64,000 bases of DNA from an uncultured bacterium (GCA_947646655.1 CANSHI010000007.1:1-64000); one strand, 5' to 3'. Shown: positions 1-9,338, counted from the stretch's first letter. Notes: generated from the sequence alone by a model not told the origin. A program made the numbers and translations.

Positions 1-312
1 CGAGAGTTAGGGAAAGGAGATGAAGTGTATATGGATTTTATAGAGAGATCAGAGAAGATCGCAGAGAATGAAGAGTTTATAGTAGATTATTATGGAGAGT
101 TCGAAGGGAAGGAGGATTATTTCGACTTTGGGAAGAGAGTCGGAACAGCTGAAGGTCATGAAAAAGGCCGTGAAGAAGGTCGTGAGGAAGGCCGTGATGA
201 GACAGAGCAAAGCTTTATTCATAGATTATATCAGAAAGGTAAAAATGAGTACGAAATATCAGATACTTTGGACATTCCTATAGACAAGGTCAAGAAAGCC
301 TTAAATATTTAG
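1..312 (+). CDS. C-terminal part of an Rpn-family (PD-(D/E)XK nuclease/transposase-like) protein
   Basis: The reading frame is open from base 1, so the 5' part lies outside the window. The visible residues end in an acidic helical stretch, a run of repeated GxEEGREEG units and a short helix-turn-helix-like tail (YEISDTLDIPIDKVKKAL). That tail plus the Glu/Arg/Gly-rich repeat is typical of the C-terminus of Rpn-family recombination-promoting nuclease/putative transposase proteins, whose nuclease core would lie upstream. No catalytic residues are visible, so the family call rests on C-terminal architecture alone. A hairpin terminator follows directly. Confidence 0.6.
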   Translation, partial: RELGKGDEVYMDFIERSEKIAENEEFIVDYYGEFEGKEDYFDFGKRVGTAEGHEKGREEGREEGRDETEQSFIHRLYQKGKNEYEISDTLDIPIDKVKKALNI

Positions 313-346
313 AAAAATAAATAACTTTAATATTTTCATTTAAATG

Positions 347-368
347 ACACATTCTATGTGTTTTTTTA
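347..368 (+). terminator. Rho-independent terminator after the Rpn-like gene
   Basis: A 6-bp perfect stem ACACAT/ATGTGT with a 3-nt loop is followed by a run of T. The stem is short, so it may be weak. Confidence 0.6.
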
Positions 369-376
369 AGTTCATG

Positions 377-385
377 TGATATAAT
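377..385 (+). promoter_or_regulatory. Extended -10 promoter for the yqeG-yqeH-mutL operon
   Basis: TGATATAAT matches the extended -10 motif (TGn plus TATAAT). It lies 27 bp upstream of the yqeG start, and no good -35 is visible. Confidence 0.6.
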
Positions 386-412
386 TAAATATGTGAAAAG
401 GGAGTGACTAAT

Positions 413-934
413 ATGCAAATATTTTTGCCAGATATTTATACACAAAGTATATATACTATAAACTATGAAAACCTAAAGAATGCAGGAATTAAAATAATTT
501 TATTTGATCTCGATAATACTATTACATCAATAAGTGGTACAGAGCCTAGTAAAAAGACAAAAGATTTGTTTGAAGATATAAAGAAACAAGGACTTAAACC
601 TATAATTTTAAGTAATTCTGGAAAAAAACGGGTAGAACCATTTAAAGAAGGACTATTCGTAGATGCAGCATGTTCTTCACTTAAACCTTTAAAAAGAAAA
701 TATAAGAAAATTATGAATATTTACAATGTGAAACCAGGAGAGGTAGCAGCAGTTGGAGATCAATTAATTACTGATATATTTGGGGCGAATAGAATGGGTA
801 TTACATCGATTTTAGTCAATCAAATAAGTACTAGTGATTTTAATTGTACTAAGTTTAACAGATTTTTAGAAAATATGATAGTAAATCATTACACTAAAAG
901 AGGAGTTTTTAAGCGGGGAGAATATTATGAATAA
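413..934 (+). CDS. yqeG: YqeG, HAD subfamily IIIA phosphatase
   Basis: A HAD-superfamily protein of about 173 residues. The nucleophile motif LFDLDNTIT lies near residue 32. A Ser/Asn motif (ILSNSGKK) and a GDQLITDIFGANRMG motif follow, matching HAD motifs II-IV as in the YqeG family. An in-frame GTG at 404 overlaps the Shine-Dalgarno run, so the ATG at 413 is preferred (AAAGGGAG, 8-nt spacing). The stop overlaps the start of yqeH by 8 bp. The yqeG-yqeH pairing is conserved in Firmicutes. The substrate is not established, and a link to ribosome biogenesis is inferred from the neighbour. Confidence 0.9.
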   Translation: MQIFLPDIYTQSIYTINYENLKNAGIKIILFDLDNTITSISGTEPSKKTKDLFEDIKKQGLKPIILSNSGKKRVEPFKEGLFVDAACSSLKPLKRKYKKIMNIYNVKPGEVAAVGDQLITDIFGANRMGITSILVNQISTSDFNCTKFNRFLENMIVNHYTKRGVFKRGEYYE

Positions 935-1886
935 AATATGTTTTGGTTGCGGAATAAAATTACAATTTAAAGATAATACAAAATTAGGGTATGTTCCAGA
1001 AGAAAAATATGAAGATAGCAAGTATTGTCAAAGATGTTTTAGATTGATGCATTATGGAAAAGTGGCAAGTGCTTGCGAACCTAAATCTAGTGAAGATATT
1101 ATAAAAACTGTAAATAAGAATGCTAAAAACGTCGTTTTTTTAATCGACTTTGTAAACTTGTTTGGTGAAGTTATAAACCTTTTTAAAAATATAAAAGTCC
1201 CAAAAATTTTAGTCATATCCAAAAGTGATATAATACCTAAAAATGTATCTTTCAGCCAAATAAGAAATTATTTAAAAGTTGTTTATGGCATTAGGGAAGA
1301 GATCATTTTTACTTCTAAAAAGAGCAATTTAAATACTTTAATGAAAGCTTTATATGAAATGAATGAAGTATATTTTTTAGGATTAACGAATGCAGGTAAG
1401 TCAAGCCTAATCAATATTCTTTTAGATAACTATGGTAGTAAAAGTGCTAAGTTGGCGACGAGTTATAGGGAAAATACTACACAAGATTTTGTAAGAATTA
1501 AACTCAAAGGTTTAACTATCATCGATTCACCAGGATTTTTGATGGAGAACTTTATGTTAGATAAGCTTACAAATATTTCTGAGGAAATTAAGCCAAAAAC
1601 TTTTCAAAATAAAGTCAAATGTTCTTATAAGTTAGATGACATTTTAAATATAAGTATAGAAGGTACTTCTAGTGTAGTTTTTTATTTCAGTAAAAATATA
1701 AAGATTAAAAGGGATTATAAAAATTTTCAAAAAGGGATAACTTTTAAGGTGAAAGGAAATTATGACATAGTAATTTGTGGCCTTGGATTTATTAAAGTAA
1801 CAAGTACAGTAGACATTACTATTAGTGATGATTTAATGAAGTATGTAAATATAAGACCTAGTTTAGTAGGTGGGGTGTATGAGTAA
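927..1886 (+). CDS. yqeH: YqeH, circularly permuted ribosome-biogenesis GTPase
   Basis: An N-terminal zinc finger has Cys5, Cys8, Cys34 and Cys37. The GTPase motifs come in permuted order: the NKxD-like SKSD (G4) first, then the P-loop GLTNAGKSS (G1), then DSPG (G3). This order defines the YqeH/RbgA-type permuted GTPases. YqeH is known to act in 30S subunit assembly. At 319 residues it is somewhat shorter than the Bacillus protein (about 366), mainly in the C-terminal region. It overlaps yqeG by 8 bp and mutL by 8 bp, so the three genes are probably translationally coupled. Confidence 0.93.
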   Translation: MNKICFGCGIKLQFKDNTKLGYVPEEKYEDSKYCQRCFRLMHYGKVASACEPKSSEDIIKTVNKNAKNVVFLIDFVNLFGEVINLFKNIKVPKILVISKSDIIPKNVSFSQIRNYLKVVYGIREEIIFTSKKSNLNTLMKALYEMNEVYFLGLTNAGKSSLINILLDNYGSKSAKLATSYRENTTQDFVRIKLKGLTIIDSPGFLMENFMLDKLTNISEEIKPKTFQNKVKCSYKLDDILNISIEGTSSVVFYFSKNIKIKRDYKNFQKGITFKVKGNYDIVICGLGFIKVTSTVDITISDDLMKYVNIRPSLVGGVYE

Positions 1887-3642
1887 AATTAAAGTTATGG
1901 ATGAGCTTCTTGCTAATAAGATTGCGGCGGGAGAAGTAGTAGAACGCATTTCTAGTGTAGTTAAGGAGCTAGTCGAAAATTCTATCGATGCGGGAAGTAA
2001 AAATATTCGAGTAGAATTGTTGGATGCAGGTAAGAAATCGATAAAAGTAATCGATGATGGAATAGGTATGGATGAAGAAGATGCGAAAAGTTGTTTTCTT
2101 AGACATGCCACTAGTAAAATAAGTAGGGATGACGATTTATTTTTTATAAATACTCTCGGATTTAGAGGTGAAGCGCTTCCATCTATTGTAGCCGTCTCAG
2201 AAGTAGTTTTAGAAACTTTTAACGGAGTTTCGGGTACAAAAGTACATATTAAAGGTGGAGAATTTTTGGAAGTTGGTGTTGCTCCGTCAAGAGAAGGCAC
2301 GAGTATTTGTGTTACAAATCTTTTTTATAATACTCCTGCAAGACTTAAATATTTAAAAAGTGAACCAACTGAGCTTTCTAATGTAAGTTCTTATATAGAA
2401 AAATTAGCTTTATCATATCCTAAAATATCTTTTGTTTTAACTAACAATGGAAGTATTATAGTTAGAACAAACGGTGCGGGAAATCTTTTAAAGACTATTT
2501 ATGAAGTATATGGTGCAGAAGTCAGCTCCAATATGATAGAAATTCAGGGATCTAATGACGATTATGATGTTTCAGGTTATATATCAAAACCAATCATTCA
2601 GAGGAAAACTAGAAATTTTATCAATACTATTATTAATGGCAGAATAATTAGAAATTTAGAACTAAATAAAATTATAAACGATGCTTATTATACTTATAAG
2701 CCCGATAATACATTTCCTGTTGTCGTGATCGTTATTGAAACAGATCCAACTTTAATAGATGTCAATATTCATCCAACTAAACAAGACATCAAGTTTTCTA
2801 AACTAGACGAATTAAGAGAAGTCGTTACAGATTCGATTAAGAAAGCATTATATAGTACCATGCTGGTTCCTGAGGCGGTTTCAAGTAAGTATGAAGAAAA
2901 TAATGTTGAGTATTCGATCGAGAGCGAGTTACCGAAGACTTTGTTCATAAAGGAAGATACAATAAAAAGTTTTGGCTCTATAGATACAGTTGTAGATAGT
3001 AAAACTTTAGATAAAAATAGTGTACAAAATACTTTTGATCTCGGAAACACTAAAAATGAAGAATTTAAAAAGCTAGAACTTTATCCAGTTGGTATAGCAT
3101 TCGGTACTTATATTATGGCAGAAAACACTGAAGGAGTTTATTTAATCGACCAACATGCAGCGGTAGAGAGAATAAACTATGAAAAAGTTTTAAAAGGCTT
3201 ATTAGTTAAAGATACAGTTATGATGTTACTACCAGTGACTATGGAACTTTCTTCGAGTGAGTATTCAACTTTACAGGAAAAATTGGATATGCTTGTAGCG
3301 ATGGGTTTTGATCTCGAGGAATTTGGTATAAATACACTTAAAATAAATGGACATCCTTCTTGGATTAAAGAAGGACGAGAGTACGATACTATAAGAGCTG
3401 TTTTCGATTGCATAATCGAGTTTGGCAATTTAGATCCTGTAAAATTTAATGACAAAGTGGCGGCAACAATAGCCTGTAAAAAGAGTTTGAAAGGTAACAC
3501 GAGGATAACTTTAGAAATGGCTAGCAATATTTTGGATGATTTAGTTTTATGTGATAATCCTTATAATTGTCCTCACGGCAGACCAACTATTGTGAAGTTT
3601 ACAATATATGAACTAGAGAAAATGTTTAAAAGGAGTATGTAA
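1879..3642 (+). CDS. mutL: DNA mismatch repair protein MutL
   Basis: The N-terminal GHKL ATPase has all signature motifs: a conserved helix with KELVENSIDAGS, DDGIGM, and TLGFRGEALPSI. The C-terminal half carries the latent endonuclease motif DQHAAVERINYE (DQHAx2Ex4E), an ACKKS motif and the metal-site CPHGRP. These features mark a nicking-competent MutL as in organisms lacking MutH. The ATG at 1879 is preferred over an in-frame GTG at 1870 because AGGTGGGG lies just upstream. mutS is not in this window. At 587 residues it is of normal length. The next gene starts 1 nt after the stop. Confidence 0.96.
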   Translation: MSKIKVMDELLANKIAAGEVVERISSVVKELVENSIDAGSKNIRVELLDAGKKSIKVIDDGIGMDEEDAKSCFLRHATSKISRDDDLFFINTLGFRGEALPSIVAVSEVVLETFNGVSGTKVHIKGGEFLEVGVAPSREGTSICVTNLFYNTPARLKYLKSEPTELSNVSSYIEKLALSYPKISFVLTNNGSIIVRTNGAGNLLKTIYEVYGAEVSSNMIEIQGSNDDYDVSGYISKPIIQRKTRNFINTIINGRIIRNLELNKIINDAYYTYKPDNTFPVVVIVIETDPTLIDVNIHPTKQDIKFSKLDELREVVTDSIKKALYSTMLVPEAVSSKYEENNVEYSIESELPKTLFIKEDTIKSFGSIDTVVDSKTLDKNSVQNTFDLGNTKNEEFKKLELYPVGIAFGTYIMAENTEGVYLIDQHAAVERINYEKVLKGLLVKDTVMMLLPVTMELSSSEYSTLQEKLDMLVAMGFDLEEFGINTLKINGHPSWIKEGREYDTIRAVFDCIIEFGNLDPVKFNDKVAATIACKKSLKGNTRITLEMASNILDDLVLCDNPYNCPHGRPTIVKFTIYELEKMFKRSM

Positions 3643-3643
3643 A

Positions 3644-4825
3644 ATGCAGTATGTAACAAGAAGAGTAGGCAATTATGATGTTCATATTTTTCCTCAAAAT
3701 AATACAAAATATTTAGCAATGCAGTTAATATATGTCATTGACTTTAATAAATATAATAAAACGGTTAGTAATCTTTTATGTAGGTATTTGGAGTTGCTGA
3801 GAAAAACAGAGGTAGTTCAAAAGTTTAAAGAGTTTATCGATGAATTTTATTTAATTTGTTTGGATAGAGTACAAGATGGGAATTTGGAAATCGATTTTAA
3901 TATAATATGGGATAAAAAGGCTAACTTCAAAGATATAATAAATTTTTCCAAAGATATGATCACCTTACATATGGAAAACAATAAACTCGATGAAGCAAAA
4001 TTTGAGAAAGCTAAAAACTGTCTTATCAGTTCTTTAAATATCAATTTAGAATTAGATAAGAAAAGAGAGGATAGCTTAATTGAGTTTTTATTTCCTAATT
4101 CTATTTTAACTGAGAGCTTGTTTAAAACGGAAGCAGAATTAAAAGACTTTTTAGAAGAAATAAAAGAAGAAGATCTTATAAAAATGTATTATAACATTTT
4201 TCAAAAATCGTTTGTGGGGGCTGTATTTGTAGGTGATATAGGCGATGATGAGTTGCTATGTTTAGAAAAAACTTTTGTTTTCCCAAGTGTAAAAGAATAT
4301 ACTAAAAATATAACAGAAATATTTATAGAGTCTTCTGAGCCAAATTATATTACAGTAGTAAAGAACGAAAAGCCTTGTAAAGCTTATATGACCGTTGTGT
4401 TTAGTTGTCCAACAGATAGTTTGTATGACAAAGCTCTCTTCTTAATAGTAAGCGAACTATTGGGAGTTAACGAATCAGTAGAAGCAATTTATATTGATTG
4501 GTTAAATGCAATGTTTGTAAGTGTAGTAGTTCCAAATGGAGACGAATTTTCGGCAAAAAAAATTATTGATGATGCCTTTAATAATCTAACAAGTGAGACA
4601 GTTATAAAAAGTGGTTTAAAAAAGTTACAGAGTAACACAGAAAAAGAAATAGAAAAAATAAAGAAATTTCCTATTTTATTGTTGATGAAAGCAGTAAAAG
4701 AAGTGTATAATCAAAATATGGTTTATAAAGAAAGGGATGACCTTATAAGCTTTATTAAATGTGATGAAATAAAAAATGCTTTAAAAAAATTGAAGTCTAA
4801 GAAAGTTCATTACTATGAAGAATAG
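3644..4825 (+). CDS. M16-peptidase-like protein, divergent YmfF-type paralogue
   Basis: A 393-residue protein with no HxxEH zinc motif. It opens with NYDVHIFPQNNTKYLAMQL, which parallels the opening NYDVYVHDTKKYATIGFAL of the next gene. The two also share a central element near KSFVGAVFVGDI/NSFVGAFLIGNI, typical of inactive M16 partner subunits. I read it as a diverged duplicate of the downstream YmfF-like protein. M16 proteins usually pair an active with an inactive subunit, so this may be an alternative partner. RBS AGGAG is at 3631. The gene follows mutL by 1 nt and precedes the next M16 gene by 11 nt. Confidence 0.65.
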   Translation: MQYVTRRVGNYDVHIFPQNNTKYLAMQLIYVIDFNKYNKTVSNLLCRYLELLRKTEVVQKFKEFIDEFYLICLDRVQDGNLEIDFNIIWDKKANFKDIINFSKDMITLHMENNKLDEAKFEKAKNCLISSLNINLELDKKREDSLIEFLFPNSILTESLFKTEAELKDFLEEIKEEDLIKMYYNIFQKSFVGAVFVGDIGDDELLCLEKTFVFPSVKEYTKNITEIFIESSEPNYITVVKNEKPCKAYMTVVFSCPTDSLYDKALFLIVSELLGVNESVEAIYIDWLNAMFVSVVVPNGDEFSAKKIIDDAFNNLTSETVIKSGLKKLQSNTEKEIEKIKKFPILLLMKAVKEVYNQNMVYKERDDLISFIKCDEIKNALKKLKSKKVHYYEE

Positions 4826-4836
4826 GAGTAAAATTA

Positions 4837-6099
4837 ATGGAAATTGTAAGAAGTAAAATTAATAATTATGATGTGTATGTCCATGATACTAAGAAATATG
4901 CGACAATAGGATTCGCACTTTTTTACGAGTTGGAATATACTAAGAGAAATATTTTCTTGAGTGATTTACTTGCCGAATATATGATACATAATTGTAAGAA
5001 ATATAATAACAGAAAAGTATTTAGAGATAAAATGCTCAAAATGTATTCGATGAATGTATCGACTCACAATTTTAATATCGGAGAAAAACTATTTGTCCAA
5101 GTAACTTTTGATTTTTATGATCCCGAACTAGTCAAAGACGATTATTTAAAAGATGCATTGAAAGTAGCACGAGAAATTTTAGAGTTAAACGAGAATGAAG
5201 GAACTTTAAATGGGGAAGAGTTAGCTCGTAACAAGGAATTAATAATCTCTTCTGTTGGGCATGAACTTATGAATAATAAATGCAGAGAGAGAAACAGTTA
5301 TTCAAAATTTATGTATCCTGGAACTTATTTCACTGAGGACTTGATAGAATCTAAAGAAGAAGTTGAAGAGTTGATTAACGGTGTTACAGACTCCGAGTTA
5401 ATCGAGCTATATAAGAAAATATTTTCAAATTCGTTTGTAGGAGCCTTTTTAATCGGAAATATAAAGGATGAGTATTTGAAATGGATAGAAGAACTATTTA
5501 AGTTTGAAAAAGTCTTAAAGTTAGATGATAATTATAATAGAGATTTAATAGTAAATGAGGATGCAAACTATTTGAAGGTAGAAGATAAAGATCATAAGGA
5601 GTCTATTTTAAGATCGGTTTATTATTGTCCTGGTACTAACTATAAGGAAAAAGTGGCATACAATGTAATAACTAAGATGATAGGGTCTTGTGGGATGCTT
5701 TTACATAAAATTCTTCGTGATAAATATAAGTTGGTTTATCATGCTGAGTGTGGTTATAATAAGTTTTCCAATGTATTATGTCTTAAAGCATTTATAGATG
5801 GCGATAAAGAAGGAGAAACTAAAAAAGCTTTTGATGAAGTTATAGATTTACTTAAAAATGACGATGAATTAATAGAAAAATTACTAGTAAAGGTAAAAGA
5901 TAGTATAGATTTAGCTTTGTATACGAAAGATGAAAGACCTGTAGCAGTATTTAATGAAATGATCAGTGTAACTTTTGGTTTCGATGTTTCAGATGAAGTT
6001 TTTAAAGAAACAGTCGATTCTTTAGAGGTAAATGATATTAAAGAGCCATTAAATAAATTAGAACATATTAAAACTCATTTCTATAAAGGAGTGAAATAA
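4837..6099 (+). CDS. Inactive M16-family subunit, YmfF-like
   Basis: A 420-residue member of the M16 (insulinase/processing peptidase) superfamily without the HxxEH motif. It has the layout of Firmicutes YmfF (also written YfmF): an N-terminal M16 half with EKLFVQVTFDF and the second half ending in a helix-rich segment. It directly precedes a catalytic M16 gene, the usual ymfF-ymfH arrangement. Some annotations link this pair to modification of elongation factor P, but nothing in this window confirms that substrate. Its stop overlaps the next start by one base (TAATG). Confidence 0.75.
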   Translation: MEIVRSKINNYDVYVHDTKKYATIGFALFYELEYTKRNIFLSDLLAEYMIHNCKKYNNRKVFRDKMLKMYSMNVSTHNFNIGEKLFVQVTFDFYDPELVKDDYLKDALKVAREILELNENEGTLNGEELARNKELIISSVGHELMNNKCRERNSYSKFMYPGTYFTEDLIESKEEVEELINGVTDSELIELYKKIFSNSFVGAFLIGNIKDEYLKWIEELFKFEKVLKLDDNYNRDLIVNEDANYLKVEDKDHKESILRSVYYCPGTNYKEKVAYNVITKMIGSCGMLLHKILRDKYKLVYHAECGYNKFSNVLCLKAFIDGDKEGETKKAFDEVIDLLKNDDELIEKLLVKVKDSIDLALYTKDERPVAVFNEMISVTFGFDVSDEVFKETVDSLEVNDIKEPLNKLEHIKTHFYKGVK

Positions 6100-7349
6100 T
6101 GAAAGATTTAATCGAGAAAAAATTAAAAAATGGTATAAGAGTTTATTTGTATCCTGATGAAGATATGAAAAAAGTTGTAGCAGTTTACAGTGTAAATTAT
6201 GGTTCCAATGGATATTTTGATAAATTTTATTTTAAAGATAAAGCTTATCAAATGAAACCAGCGATGGCACATTTTTTAGAGCACACTTTAATAGAGAAAA
6301 GTAAATATGGCAATATGTTGCACCGATATAAAGATAAAAATTATGAATTTAATGGACTAACGTATGCCGAACTCACTAGTTATTATTTTGTCGGTATTAA
6401 GGATTGGAAAGAATCTTTAAAAGAATTAATTCATATGGTAGATGAGCCCGTTTTCACGTTTCAAGATATCGAAGATGTGAAGGGCGCTATTGTCGATGAA
6501 GTGTTGATGGTTGAAGATAAGAAGTATCAAATGGGATTCAATCTAAATAGACGAAATACTTTTAAAAATTATGAAGTAGTGGGAGCTAATTTGAATACTT
6601 TAGGTTCGAAAGAATCGACTGAGGCTATTACTTTGGAAGATGCACAGATTTGTTATAATGCTTATTATCACGATGAGAACAAGTTTTTAGTTATCGGAGG
6701 CAACTTCGATGAAGACGAAATCATGGAGTATTTAGAAAGTATTTATAGTGAAATAAAGCCTCATAAAAACGAATTAAAGGCATTTGATTACGAGGATGAT
6801 TTTGGTGTACGAAAAGAGTACGAAGAACTTTCGAAGCCAGTAGATAAAGATGTTACTGTAATTACTTTTAAGTTAAGAAACGACTTTGTAGAAAGTAATT
6901 CAGTATCTAGTTTATATTTAGCTTTGTTTAAAGATTTAAAATTCTCTAGTGATAGCGAGTTTGTAGAAAAATTAAATAAGGACAAAATAATCGTCGGTGG
7001 AATATCTGGAGTAGCAGATTATTTTCAAGATACTATTTCTTGGATGTTCGAAGCTGAGACGTTAGACAGCGAAGAGTTTATAAAAAGATTTGAAGCGGAA
7101 TTTAGAAGCGATGAATTTAGTGATGAAAGGTTTAATCTTTTGAAGAAATCGTATAAAGCTAATAAGCTTTCTAAGCTAGAATATAAGTATTATCATCTGA
7201 GAAGAAAAGCTACTACGCTCGAATACTTTTCAAAAAAATTATTCGATATAGATGAAATAGATCAATTGAATTTTGAAGATTTTAAAAAATTTATAAGTGG
7301 ACTGGATTTGAGTACTAAAACGATAACAGTTATAAAAAAAGAGAACTAG
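6099..7349 (+). CDS. ymfH: M16-family zinc metallopeptidase, YmfH-like
   Basis: The inverted zinc-peptidase motif HFLEH is at residues 58-62. A downstream glutamate in VDEVLMVED (about residue 134) matches the third zinc ligand. At 416 residues it fits the two-domain bacterial M16 size. It is the only one of the three tandem M16 genes to keep the catalytic motif, so it is probably the active subunit of a heterodimer with one of the two preceding proteins. It overlaps the upstream gene by 1 nt. Its end overlaps the convergent ATPase gene by 4 bp, leaving no intergenic space. Confidence 0.85.
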   Translation: MKDLIEKKLKNGIRVYLYPDEDMKKVVAVYSVNYGSNGYFDKFYFKDKAYQMKPAMAHFLEHTLIEKSKYGNMLHRYKDKNYEFNGLTYAELTSYYFVGIKDWKESLKELIHMVDEPVFTFQDIEDVKGAIVDEVLMVEDKKYQMGFNLNRRNTFKNYEVVGANLNTLGSKESTEAITLEDAQICYNAYYHDENKFLVIGGNFDEDEIMEYLESIYSEIKPHKNELKAFDYEDDFGVRKEYEELSKPVDKDVTVITFKLRNDFVESNSVSSLYLALFKDLKFSSDSEFVEKLNKDKIIVGGISGVADYFQDTISWMFEAETLDSEEFIKRFEAEFRSDEFSDERFNLLKKSYKANKLSKLEYKYYHLRRKATTLEYFSKKLFDIDEIDQLNFEDFKKFISGLDLSTKTITVIKKEN

Positions 7350-8857
7350 ATAGCAAATTCTTCTAATTCTCTTTTTTGTTCTTCTTTTTCTATTTTTTCA
7401 CCATCGACTGCGACATTGTCTAGCCCTAATAGTTGGTACGAGTTCATTCTTTCGTCATCTAATTGGATAAGACGTAAGATTTCATCTATCGATGTGTCTC
7501 CAGTTAAAACTTTTCGCAAACCGTCTTGAAGCATAGTATTGATCGTAGAGTTTTCGGCGAATACTAATTCACGCAATTTGGTTTTACTCATTCCACTTGA
7601 AATTGCATCTTTAATATCTTGATTGATGAGAAGCACTTCGTGTAGTGGAATACGTCCTTTATAGCCATTTGTACATTCTGAACAGCCTTTTGTTTCATAA
7701 ATTTCACCGACGTTTAATCCTAAGATACTTTGAAATATTTTTTTCTCGTATTCGGTTGTAGGTCTTAGATGTTTACATTTTGGACAAAGTCTACGAGCAA
7801 GCTTTTGAGAAACGATTCCAGAAAAAGCAGCTCCTAAAAGATAACGCTCGACGTCCATATCTAGAAGTCTTTCAATTGTATTAAGTGAGTCATTTGTATG
7901 AATAGTCGATAAAACTAAGTGTCCTGTAATAGCTGATCTAACTGCGATTCTAGCGGTTTCAGAGTCACGAATCTCACCGATCATGATTATATCGGGGTCT
8001 TGACGGAGGATACTACGGAGGGCACTTCCAAAAGTCATTCCTATTTCACTGTTTACTTGAACTTGGTTTATTCCTTCAATGTTCATCTCTATCGGATCTT
8101 CTACTGTGATCAAATTTCTATTTTCAGTGTTCAATCTTTGGAGCATGGCGTATACCGTAGTAGATTTACCAGATCCAGTTGCTCCTGTTACTAAAATGAT
8201 TCCGTTTGGTATAGCGATCATTTTTTGAATAATTTCATAGTTTTCTTTAGTGAACCCTAAATTTTCAAGTCCTGCAGATGACATAGAATAATCTAGTATA
8301 CGAATAACGATCTTTTCACCCATGTTAGTTGGTAGGCAAGATACACGTAAGTCTACTGACATGTCTTCAATAAGTCCTTTGATTGCTCCGTCTTGTGGAA
8401 GACGAGATTCTGTTATATTCATACCTGAAATGATTTTTACACGAGTTATCATGTTTTTTTTCATCGCTAGAGGTACGGTTGAATAATCGTGCAAATCACC
8501 ATCTATACGGATTCTAATATGTATTCCATCTTGAAAGGGATCGAAGTGGACGTCTGATGCTCCTTTTTTAACAGAATCGATGATCATGTCGTTTACGATG
8601 TCAACGATCGGTGTATTCTCATAGTCAAAATTAACCATGTTCACAAAAGAAACGCCTTCGTGCTTAGGCTCATTACTTTTTGTTTCATTTACTGGCTGCT
8701 CTTTTGGCTCTGTTGGAACAGGAGTTGGTTTGACATCTGTATTTAAAGTTGTTGGTTCGATAGGTGTCGGTTCAACAGGAGTTGTCAACGGTTCAACTTG
8801 TGGTTCTGTATTATCGATTGATAAATCTTCTGGTCCTAGTTCTTGTTCTTCAAACAT
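7346..8857 (-). CDS. Type IV pilus/type II secretion ATPase, PilB/GspE family
   Basis: A 503-residue protein. Residues 1-70 are a Pro/Thr/Glu-rich low-complexity region. Next come a GspE-type domain with the Walker A GATGSGKSTT near residue 225, an Asp box, the Walker B DPDIIMIGEIRD, and a His box (VLSTIHTNDS). A four-cysteine zinc element (CPKCKH and CSEC) follows, typical of PilB/GspE/ComGA. It is a secretion or pilus-extension motor at the inner face of the membrane. No PilC, pilin or prepilin peptidase genes adjoin it, so its partners must be elsewhere. RBS AAAGGGTG precedes the ATG. Confidence 0.9.
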   Translation of the reverse strand: MFEEQELGPEDLSIDNTEPQVEPLTTPVEPTPIEPTTLNTDVKPTPVPTEPKEQPVNETKSNEPKHEGVSFVNMVNFDYENTPIVDIVNDMIIDSVKKGASDVHFDPFQDGIHIRIRIDGDLHDYSTVPLAMKKNMITRVKIISGMNITESRLPQDGAIKGLIEDMSVDLRVSCLPTNMGEKIVIRILDYSMSSAGLENLGFTKENYEIIQKMIAIPNGIILVTGATGSGKSTTVYAMLQRLNTENRNLITVEDPIEMNIEGINQVQVNSEIGMTFGSALRSILRQDPDIIMIGEIRDSETARIAVRSAITGHLVLSTIHTNDSLNTIERLLDMDVERYLLGAAFSGIVSQKLARRLCPKCKHLRPTTEYEKKIFQSILGLNVGEIYETKGCSECTNGYKGRIPLHEVLLINQDIKDAISSGMSKTKLRELVFAENSTINTMLQDGLRKVLTGDTSIDEILRLIQLDDERMNSYQLLGLDNVAVDGEKIEKEEQKRELEEFAI

Positions 8858-8886
8858 ATAATCACACCCTTTATTCTTCTTCTATT

Positions 8887-8915
8887 ATTATAAACTATTG
8901 TTGAAGATTATACAA
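8887..8915 (-). promoter_or_regulatory. Sigma-A promoter for the PilB-like gene
   Basis: On the minus strand TTGTAT and TATAAT are separated by exactly 17 bp. The -10 lies about 30 bp upstream of the start codon. Confidence 0.75.
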
Positions 8916-8931
8916 GGGTAAGACTATAAAT

Positions 8932-8960
8932 TTGACATTTTTGAGGGAGTGATTTATAAT
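8932..8960 (+). promoter_or_regulatory. Consensus sigma-A promoter upstream of 8991
   Basis: Perfect TTGACA and TATAAT boxes are separated by 17 bp, 30 bp upstream of the start at 8991. This is one of the strongest-looking promoters in the window, yet it drives a truncated gene. Confidence 0.9.
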
Positions 8961-8990
8961 ACGTCTTACATTTAACGGGGGTTAATAAAG

Positions 8991-9338
8991 ATGTGGTTTA
9001 AAAATTTATTTAGAAGAAAAAAAGTTGAAATCAATCAGAGTGTTGAGGTAGGATCACAATTATCTGTTTTGGATAATTTTATCAATTTACCTAGTAAAAA
9101 AAGTTTATCTAAAGAATCTTATAATGCTTTATTAAAATATAAAAAAGAATATAAAATGATTATAGCTAATAAGAAGACTTTACTTTCTATTGATTTAAAT
9201 GTTAGTGATTTTAGGGCAACACTGAAAATGTATATAGATTTATTGTCTAATTTAATTGTTGAAACAGAGAATGGAGTAAATAAAAACCTAGTTTTAGAAA
9301 GTGAATGCAGTAAAGGGTTAAGAATGAATTGGAAATAA
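8991..9338 (+). pseudogene. Truncated, probably frameshifted duplicate of the 5' part of the next gene
   Basis: The 115-residue product begins MWFKNLFRRKK. From about residue 45 it aligns with the start of the following 712-residue protein: YKKEYKMIIANKKTLL against YKNKYVQVLNENKTYT, then KMYIDLLSNL against EMYTGLLTRA. The frame stops at 9336. A -1 shift just before that point opens a second stretch to 9412 (KNELEII then basic and helical) that keeps matching the paralogue (FKNKQLLEKK). I infer a decayed tandem copy with a -1 frameshift between 9314 and 9336. The function is unknown. A GGGGG RBS and a consensus promoter remain. Confidence 0.55.

Noticed and set aside
1870-1878. GTG start of mutL at 1870
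   Set aside because: It lies within the Shine-Dalgarno run; the ATG at 1879 is correctly spaced and matches family N-termini.
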